From Petrolisthes cinctipes (taxonomy: Eukaryota; Arthropoda; Malacostraca; Decapoda; Porcellanidae), in the NCBI GenBank assembly GCA_033782935.1, contig JAWQEG010000371.1:1-64000 (forward strand): a stretch of DNA of 64,000 nucleotides, written 5' to 3'. Every line of letters begins with the position of its first letter. Position 1 is the first letter of the stretch. The notes beneath the pieces were generated by a model. That model did no database searches. It had not been told where the DNA came from and saw only the letters and a program-made list of their open reading frames with translations. Below are positions 49,510-64,000 of this stretch, piece by piece. The position numbers and the translations under genes were made by a program.

Positions 49510-49740
49510 TATGCACACGTGTATGTGTTTAAATGTGTCCGTGGAGGTATGTGCGTATGTTTGAATGTGTGTGTAAGGGCAAAGGTATGTATGTGTGTAT
49601 GTATGAATGAATGTGTACGTGGAGGTATATGTGTGTGTGTGTGTGTGTGTGTGTTTGTGTGTGTGTATGACAGTGTACATGGAGGTATGTGTGTATAATT
49701 ATGCTTAATGTTACATATAATTTACTTGTCACGTTGGTAT
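49510..49740. repeat. (TG)n-rich minisatellite region
   Basis: TGTGTATG and GGAGGTATGTGTG units with a pure (TG) run at 49628-49665. Confidence 0.8.
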
Positions 49741-49750
49741 CATTACAGAA

Positions 49751-49915
49751 TTAAGGAGATAATACAATTTCGGTACATTGGAGTGCCTTCATTCCTCCAA
49801 AGTATGCCAGGAAACAGGACCAGATTAACAAAAATAATGGTGGTCTGTTGCCTGGATTAGTTTGGAGGAATCATGCAGCTGCTCCAGATTCACCAACACT
49901 GTACTGCCCTATTAA
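49751..49915. mobile_element. TTAA-flanked foldback MITE, family A
   Basis: A 165-bp element, inverted relative to the 5430 copy, with TTAA at each end and the ATTCCTCCAAAGTATGCCAG / TTAGTTTGGAGGAATC pair inside. Confidence 0.8.
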
Positions 49916-49994
49916 GTTCGGTTCGTTTTGTTCCGTCATCATAAAAATAGTTATATCATGCAGTAATTTCTAAGACATTTTTGTGATTGCAAGA

Positions 49995-50215
49995 ATTATG
50001 TATGTATGTATATATGTATGTATGTATGTGTGTGTGTGTGTATGTGACTGCTTGGTGAAATGCATGGTCATGTGAATATAATGCTGCATGTGTGTGTGTG
50101 TGTGTGTGTGTGTATAAGCAGTGGGAGAGATTGCATGTGTGTGTGTGTGTGTGTGTGTCTATAAGCAGTGGGAGAGATTGCATGTGTGTGTGTGTGTGTG
50201 TGTGTGGTTGCTGTA
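49995..50215. repeat. TATG and (TG)n minisatellite
   Basis: A 60-bp unit with TATAAGCAGTGGGAGAGATT followed by GCATG(TG)n is repeated two to three times. Confidence 0.85.
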
Positions 50216-50294
50216 GTAGCGAGAGTGCGTGTACATCGGATCATCTATTTACTCTTATCTTTCTCTGTGTTCTCCTCCCTACTTCATTCATACT

Positions 50295-50301
<7 letters not shown>

Positions 50302-50354
<53 letters not shown>
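50302..50354. repeat. (CT)n microsatellite
   Basis: Uninterrupted CT run followed by a C/T-rich tail to about 50520. Confidence 0.95.
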
Positions 50355-50357
<3 letters not shown>

Positions 50358-50762
50358 TTATTCCTTACTCTTTCGTTTCCTTTTCATTTCCCTCAGCTCT
50401 TCTCTCCTCCTTCCCCATGCATTCAACTTACTCTTCCTTCTCGTCTCCTTTTCCCTTTTCCCCTCCTGTGTTTCTCTCTATTCCTTTTCTTTCTCTTCCC
50501 CACCTTCTCCTACTCACTTCCTAAAATGTTTCAATTTACATATAAAACCCTAAAGTATTTGCTACCAATAACAAATTAACCAAACTTGTATTAATCTAAT
50601 CTAACCAAACCCAACCCAATAAATATTTACACACACACATATAAAGTTGCCTCCTTAAGTTACGTCGTTCATCCTCTCATTAACTTATAACTTAGGTTGG
50701 AGGTACGGTACCACGGGGTTGTGAGGGGAAGGCAAGGAGGGCCACCACCAACTACCAGTCCA

Positions 50763-50797
<35 letters not shown>

Positions 50798-50880
50798 ATG
50801 AGAGTGAGTGTCAGAGAGTGAGGAACATTTGCCTCAGCTCCACCACCTCCACTACCCACCTCCACCCCTGCTCAGGTTAG

Positions 50881-50971
<91 letters not shown>
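50881..50971. repeat. (CA)n then (TA)n microsatellite
   Basis: A short CA run passes directly into about 76 bases of TA. Upstream at 50762-50798 is a (GTCA)n run. Confidence 0.95.
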
Positions 50972-50973
<2 letters not shown>

Positions 50974-51463
50974 GATTTCCGATGCTATGAACAATGATTC
51001 TGTAACACCTTTTATATCACATATACACTGTTGATAATTATGTTCGGTCAAACTTCATGCAATTAATTTCTGAGACACATATTTACAACCACTGAATAAT
51101 TTACCTATATACATATACCGTACAGTACATACATCTACAACTCTGGACTGCACCGGATATAATTATTTAAGGAACACAAGCAGGTAGACATATATGTTTG
51201 GAGAGAGTTGGTTTGTGTAGCCAATTTTGTTACTTTACACTCAGGCCTCACCTCAGAATTACGTGTATGTATGAAATTTGTTAACGAACTTGCATAACAT
51301 TGTTCCTTGTTACTGATTCAGAATACTGTAGTTATGTCAAATTAAAAGTGGAATATAGAGTAGAGTAATATAGGATAACAGAACACAGTATAGAATATTA
51401 TAGAATAGGATAATATAGAGAATACTATAGCATAGGAAAGCATATCGAGATTGTGTGATCAGA

Positions 51464-51646
51464 TAATCCACACACACACAACCTGGGTCTCTTGTTGTGT
51501 TTGTTACCTTGCCTCACGTCACACACACACACACAAACAACCTGGGTCTCTTGTTGTGTTTGTTACCTTGCCTCACGTCACACACACACACACACAAACA
51601 CACACACAACCTGGGTCTCTTGTTGTGTTTGTTACCTTGCCTCACG

Positions 51647-51685
<39 letters not shown>

Positions 51686-51690
51686 AACGA
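51464..51690. repeat. 55-70-bp minisatellite with (CA)n, three copies
   Basis: CCTGGGTCTCTTGTTGTGTT / TGTTACCTTGCCTCACGT appears three times, each followed by a (CA)n run of different length. Confidence 0.93.
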
Positions 51691-51754
51691 ATACAAGACA
51701 TCCATCCAGCCAGCCAGCCAGCCCTCACCTCCTGCATGCCCTCATTGTCACTTG

Positions 51755-51867
51755 TCAGTATGCAAGAACATTCATGGTGTTTACGATGACCTGGTACTGG
51801 TATGATGGCTCCATAGACACACAACAGAGCCATCGTCAACACCACGACTATTCTTACATACGATGGT
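51755..51867. mobile_element. Foldback MITE, family B
   Basis: CAGTATGCAAGAACATTCAT at the left and CTATTCTTACATACGATGG at the right; the inner GATGGCTCCATAGACACA matches the 8782 copy. Confidence 0.8.
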
Positions 51868-52183
51868 TTGTCTTGTTACTCAGGATATGGACATGTTGTA
51901 ATCGGGTCCCACTGGTTGGAAAAGACAGAAAGTCACACAGTAATATTTCTGTATAACGTTGACAGGGCCTTGTGATGTAAATGGATATGTTTGTGTTATT
52001 TTTTTCCTTAAGTCTTTCTAAGGATTGCCATGTTATGTCACGTGTAAATGGTTGGCTATATTAGGTCACGTGTGAATGGTTGGGTATGTTAGGTCACGTG
52101 TGAATGGTTGGCAATGTTAGGTCACGTGTGAATGTACTATACTTATGCCATATGGATGTAAACTGGAGCAAAAAAAAAAAAAA

Positions 52184-52365
52184 AATGGTCATACATAGTC
52201 ATACTGCATCATACATTGTCATACTACATCATACAACATCATACTACATCATACATAGCCATACTACATCATACATTGTCATACAACATCATACATAGTC
52301 ATACATTGTCATACTGCATCATACATTGTCATACAACATCATACATCGTCATACTACATCATATT
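52184..52365. repeat. 10-11-bp minisatellite (CATACTACAT / CATACATTGT)
   Basis: Alternating short units CATACTACAT and CATACATTGT for about 180 bases. Confidence 0.9.
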
Positions 52366-52462
52366 AAGTGAGTTGGACAAACACGTATTTATACATGTAG
52401 TCTATATCACCTAATCAATCCTTCGACCTGACCTTGATCATGGACTAACGCTGGACTCTTAA

Positions 52463-52678
52463 TTAAGGGGGTGCGGTAGTAGGGGACAGGCTTGGGGAGA
52501 GGGGGGGGGGTGCGGGAATAGGGGGACAGGCTTGGGGTGGGTAGAAAGCCTGTCCCCTATTCCCCCCCGCCCCCACAAGCCTGTCCCCCTACTCCCGCAC
52601 CCCCCCAAGCCTGCCCCCTACTCCCGCACCCCCTTAAACCTCCCCCAAGCCTGTCCCCCTATTCCCGCACCCCCTTAA
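52463..52678. mobile_element. TTAA-flanked foldback element made of a 28-bp minisatellite
   Basis: The left end is TTAAGGGGGTGCGG and the right end CCGCACCCCCTTAA, a perfect 14-bp inverted repeat including TTAA. Inside, GGGGACAGGCTTGGGG units on the left are mirrored by several CCCCAAGCCTGTCCCCC units on the right. Its right TTAA is shared with the next element. Confidence 0.8.
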
Positions 52679-52838
52679 GGACCATGTGATCGTGTATGAA
52701 AATTGGAGACTTCAGATTCCTCCTGACCATGCAACGAAACAAGCTCCTTCCATATATATGTGTGTGTGTTTCGTGGTAATATTTGAAGGACTCATTTACC
52801 TCCAATTTTCTAACTACATCACAGGGTCCCTTGATTAA
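52675..52838. mobile_element. TTAA-flanked foldback MITE, family C
   Basis: TTAAGGACCATGTGATCG at the left and ATCACAGGGTCCCTTGATTAA at the right, with the CAACGAAACAAGCTCCTTCC interior of this family. Confidence 0.78.
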
Positions 52839-52913
52839 ACGGGTGACATAAAACATCAGAATTTTATAGATTAACAATGCAGATACTTACAAACAAACAA
52901 GAAGGGATATTAT

Positions 52914-52916
<3 letters not shown>

Positions 52917-52974
<58 letters not shown>
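52917..52974. repeat. (CT)n microsatellite
   Basis: CT run of about 55 bases, followed by a G-rich purine stretch to about 53240. Confidence 0.95.
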
Positions 52975-52977
<3 letters not shown>

Positions 52978-53665
52978 ACTGTGGCTACCATGTACACAGG
53001 CAGGCCACGTTGCATACACAGAGGGAAAGGAGGAAGGGGAGAGGGAAGCGAAGTAGGAGGGGGACAGAGAGGGTATAGTGAGTGAGGGGGAAGGGGGAAT
53101 TGTGACGCACGGGTTTCCTAGCAGCGAGTTGGGGGAGGGGGGTGCGAGGAGTGTAGAGTGTATGTGTATGTGGTTGGGGGGAGGGGTGCGAGGAGTGTGT
53201 GTGTGTGTATGTGGGGTGGGGGGGTGTTGGTGAGGGATGGGGTAAATGATTCGTGATAGCCTAACCCATAACACAACCAGTACAACTTTCGTCCCTAATC
53301 TTCCTTCTCATTCTATTATTAATTATTTTTTCCAACTTTATATATGTAGGCCTGTATAACCCCTCATTTGTTCACAGTTCATATAGGTCTATAAAGGAGG
53401 CATTTGTTTGTATTAATATCGCAAAACTAATCCAAAGGAGAAAAGGAAGATTTTCATTTGTCTAATTATCTTATTCCAAAATAGAAACTTAACCTTCTTT
53501 CTATTAATCTATCAACCATAATTATCAAAGTGAGCTGATAATACAATTCATGGAAGGTTTTATACGTATATGCTCCACTTACAATGACCTTGATGTAACT
53601 TCTATAGTCATCTATATATAACCAAAGGGAAATATTCAGAATTTCGTAGGGGGACGGATATATTT

Positions 53666-53829
53666 TTAAGGGGGTAGTAAAGTGTTGGTAAATCTGGAGT
53701 AAATGATCCCTCCAAAGTATTCCAAGCAACAGCAGATCACTATTATCTTTATTTACCTGGTCCTGTTTCCTGGTATACTTTGGAGGAATGAAGGCGCTCT
53801 AATGTACCAAATGTATACTATCCCCTAAA
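53666..53829. mobile_element. Foldback MITE, family A
   Basis: TTAAGGGGGTAGTAAAGTGT at the left and a TATACTATCCCCTAA end. The core is TTATTTACCTGGTCCTGTTT. Right TTAA mutated to CTAA. Confidence 0.78.
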
Positions 53830-53984
53830 GTACTGGACATATGCCTAATGTGTAGAGGAGGGTTGGTTGGTTGGTTGGTTGTCAGGGAACCAAATAGTAA
53901 CACAGTAGCTGCTGCTGCTGCTTACTGGGATACCAAGTGTTCTGACGACACTAACAAATCTCTATTGGCATTCGTATGGAACAA

Positions 53985-54196
53985 TAATTATACTACTACT
54001 ACTACTACTGCTACTACTGCTACTACTGCTACTACTACTGCTACTGCTACTGCTCCTATTACTCCTACTACTACTACTACTACTATTACTATTACTAATA
54101 CTACTTCTATATCTACTACTACTACTTCTATATCTACTACTACTATTACTACTACTACTACTACTACTAATAATAATAATAATAATAATAATAATT
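53985..54196. repeat. (ACT)n and (AAT)n trinucleotide tract
   Basis: An imperfect ACT/GCT/CCT run of about 180 bases ends in (AAT)n. Poly-Thr and poly-Val frames result. Confidence 0.93.
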
Positions 54197-54545
54197 CGGC
54201 TACAATATAAAAACCCAAGGGCTAAAAATACATATTATACGACCCTGTTGATATGTACAAGGAACTTTGTTAGAGATAGTGTGTAATGGTGATATGACAC
54301 GAACACACACACACTAAACATTAACAAAGCAGTACAGTACACTAGTAAGCTAATATAGTATACGTGGCACAACGCAATGTTATTATAATGATACCGTAGG
54401 TTATAATAATTAAGGTACTGGACGTGTGTATGTGTGTGTGTGTGTGTGGTGGCATTTATTGCAGTCTTCGTTATACATAGCTGGTTTCTAAGTGGGTTGG
54501 TTGGTATAGATTGGTTGAGAAAATAGGTAATTGTTGATTTGTCCT

Positions 54546-54624
54546 GTGTGTGTGTGTTTTTTTTTTTTTTTTTTTTTTTGATTAGTGAACGTGTGTGTGT
54601 GTGTATGTTTTTTGATTAGTGAAC

Positions 54625-54686
<62 letters not shown>

Positions 54687-54690
54687 TTAT
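54546..54690. repeat. (TG)n with poly-T
   Basis: Two copies of TGATTAGTGAACG(TG)n with a T-run at 54558-54579 and a pure TG run at 54622-54686. Confidence 0.92.
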
Positions 54691-54804
54691 TGAATTAGCT
54701 ATAATGAATGACTGAGTGAAGAAATTTGGTAGTTAGTAAGTTAGCTTGTTTGTTATTTCATTGTCTTGTGTTAGTGAATATAGTTATGGAGGTAATGAAC
54801 TTTT

Positions 54805-54956
54805 AGATACATAAGATCACATTGTTGATTCCTTTAAAGTATGCCAGGAAACAAGAATAGATGAACAAAACTAATGGTGTCCTGTTGCTTGGAATAATAT
54901 GGAGGAATCAGTTGCATGCTCAAGATTTATCAACACTGCAATACCTGCCACATTAA
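54805..54956. mobile_element. Foldback MITE, family A, left end unclear
   Basis: TTTAAAGTATGCCAGGAAAC and ATAATATGGAGGAATCAGTT mirror one another around AACAAAACTAATGGTGTCCT. The right boundary is CATTAA at about 54956; the left boundary is approximate. Confidence 0.65.
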
Positions 54957-54957
54957 T

Positions 54958-55291
54958 TTAAGGGGAGATTATATTGTTGGTAATTTTGGAAGGCTTCTGG
55001 TTCCTCCAAATTATGCCACGAAACGGATCCCCTAATAGTACAGTCATGGTCAATAGTCCTGCAACACCGTCCAATGAGATGTCTTCGAAAAATTATCCGA
55101 AACTATAGATGTTGGTCTCTGCAATATTGGTTCATAAGATTCACTCAAATGGCTAGCTATTTATTCACCAGGTTGCAGGATTTTTGACCATGACTGTACC
55201 ATTGAAGGTGTTTGTTTCCTGGCATATATATAGTTTGGAGGAATCAGCAGAGACCTCCCAATTCACCCACAAAAAAAACACCTACCCTTAA
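54958..55291. mobile_element. TTAA-flanked foldback MITE containing a nested element
   Basis: TTAAGGGGAGATTATATTGT at the left and a CACCTACCCTTAA end. The foldback core GGTTCCTCCAAATTATGCCA / TATAGTTTGGAGGAATC is split by the element at 55039-55198. Confidence 0.8.
55039..55198. mobile_element. Nested Tc1/mariner-like MITE (TACAGTCATGGTCAA)
   Basis: A 160-bp element with TACAGTCATGGTCAATAGTC / CTGCAAC mirrored by GTTGCAG / GATTTTTGACCATGACTGTA. It lies inside the TTAA element, so it inserted later. Confidence 0.85.
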
Positions 55292-55733
55292 TTAACCTTG
55301 AATAAGAACATTACTATTAACACAACAGGTTAGAGAAAGTATTAACATGGATATACAAAATAGTTGATGCAGAGTGACAGAGAGAAGGAGTGAGAGGCAA
55401 AACAAGAGTAAGATGACGTAATGCAAAAGGAGGAAGAAATAACTGATAACTGAGGTAAAGAAGATGCCAAACACACACATGAAGGAATGAGCTAAAGTAA
55501 AAAAGAAATAATAAGATTGATAGTGGGTTAGTGTGCATGCGTGTCTGTACAGCGAATTCCCCTCCTTCCCTATATATAGTTTTTACACGGTATTCGGTGA
55601 CAACACGCGATGGTAAGTACAAGTGGGTTTTTAGCGTGATTTTCAGCATAGGAGGTTAAACGATGACCCTGAGCCAACCAGCCTGATATGGGTCTTGACT
55701 TGAAGGGTATATACAAGGCCACAATGATATTTT

Positions 55734-56055
55734 TAGTATGTTAGTGAGTGTTTTTCTACCAGATCAAGTCAGTCACTAATGGTGTAGGTTTCATTGTGGT
55801 ATCTGTGTGTAATAGTTTTAAATATGTTAGTGTTTTTCTACCAGAGCAAAGTCAGAAACATTATGCTGTATAGTTCCCTGTGTGTTGTTTTTGTATATTG
55901 TTTTTAATATGTTAAGTGTTTTTACCAGAGCAAGTCAGTCACATGTGTGGTGTCTGTGTGTGTATTAGTTTTAAATATGTTAGTGTTTTTACCAGAGCAA
56001 AGTCAGTCAGTCACATTATGTTGTATAGGTCCCTGTGTGTTGTCTGTGTATATAG
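55734..56055. repeat. About 80-bp minisatellite, four imperfect copies
   Basis: Copies of ATGTTAGTGTTTTTCTACCA followed by GAGCAAAGTCAGTCAC and CCCTGTGTGTTGTCTGTGT recur with indels. Confidence 0.85.
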
Positions 56056-56213
56056 AGCAGGTACCGGTAGAAGTGTAAGAAGAGATGTGATAGTTCAGTT
56101 TATTGACTCATTCGTCTTTGGTACAATTGAAAAAAAAATGAAAATAAAATATGTGATAAAGGAGTGAAATTTTTATCTTTCTATATCCTTTTTGTAGGTT
56201 ATTATTTTGATGT

Positions 56214-56365
<152 letters not shown>

Positions 56366-56849
56366 ATTATTTTCTAGTCAACGCTTTTCATTCCCCTCTT
56401 CCCCACACTCTAAAAATTTCTCCAATAAGTGTTTGCCTGTCCATCTCGTCTTCTCACCACTCCCTCTCCCTACAATTGATTCTCCTCAGTCTTTCCTCTC
56501 TCCCCCATCACACCTCTCTTCCTTATATACTTCTCTTCACACTCACTATTATTCTCCTCCTACTTTCTCTTCATGTGACCTGAGCCTTCCCCTGACCTGT
56601 GCCTATCTCCCATCTGACCTGTGTTTCCTTCCTAACTTGTAAGCTACATTTAAGTTAACCTAATCTAACCTACCCTAATCAAGCCTAAAATAACCTGTTC
56701 ATTTAAGATCCAACGTTACCAGACCTATTGTACCTAATTGACCTATGACCTGGAATGAAATAATGTAATGAAGTAATGTGACCTGGAATGTAAATAATGT
56801 AACCAACGTGACCTGACCTAACCTATACAGGACCACTACGGTGTGCCAG

Positions 56850-63763
<6,914 letters not shown>

Positions 63764-63769
63764 GTAAGT

Positions 63770-64000
63770 AGGTTTCTCTCTATCTGTCTATATATCTATT
63801 TATTTCTCTATTTATCTATTTGTTTCTCTATATGTCTCTCTAACCTCTATCTATCATTTCCCTCTATCTATATCAATTTGTCTTTCTATCTCTCTTTGTC
63901 TCTCTATCTATATCAATTTGTTTTTCTATCTCTATTTGTCCCTCTATCTATCTCAATTTGTGTCTTTCCATCTCTATTTGTCTCTTATCTATCTCTACTT
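63770..64000. repeat. (CTAT)/(TCTCTATT) repeat, runs off window
   Basis: CTATCTAT and TTTGTCTCTCTATCTATATC units fill the start of intron 9. Confidence 0.88.

Overview
The window is nuclear DNA from an animal with intron-rich genes. It looks like an arthropod, most likely a decapod crustacean. Three things point there. Dinucleotide microsatellites are extremely dense and long, (CT)n, (TA)n and (CA)n. Long degenerate arrays of the arthropod telomere pentamer TTAGG occur. Many non-LTR retrotransposon fragments and short foldback transposons are present. No operon, rRNA, convincing tRNA or CRISPR array was seen. The species assignment is inference.

Layout. 1-8.7 kb: microsatellites and strand-biased purine/pyrimidine tracts, no supported gene. 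9.0-31.5 kb (+): one complete-looking gene, rebuilt here as 13 exons joined in frame into about 666 residues. It is the arthropod orthologue of RALGPS1/2, a Ral guanine-nucleotide exchange factor with a RasGEF (CDC25) domain, a proline-rich linker and a C-terminal PH domain. A polyadenylation signal lies about 80 bp after the stop. 31.5-36.6 kb: AT-rich DNA with nothing recognised. 36.6-56.5 kb: a graveyard of mobile elements and satellites. It holds four non-LTR retrotransposon remnants, nested foldback elements, many minisatellites and one inverted repeat of about 1 kb with promoter-like GC-rich inner ends. 56.8 kb to the end (+): the first nine coding exons of a second gene that runs off the window. 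It encodes a secreted or membrane-anchored protein with a signal peptide, an SEA-like domain carrying a G-S-V-x-x cleavage-type motif, and at least two sushi/CCP domains. Its introns are packed with repeats, including a 205-bp-arm hairpin, a perfect tandem duplication, and two TTAGG-type arrays facing each other.

The two genes are probably unrelated in function. RALGPS acts inside the cell, activating RalA/RalB at membranes; the SEA-sushi protein acts at or outside the cell surface. The most distinctive feature is a population of short foldback elements flanked by TTAA. About 14 copies lie between 38.7 and 63.3 kb and only one before that; several are nested or share a TTAA. I see no evidence of a new enzymatic or defence system. 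The novelty, if any, lies in these repeat families and their nesting.
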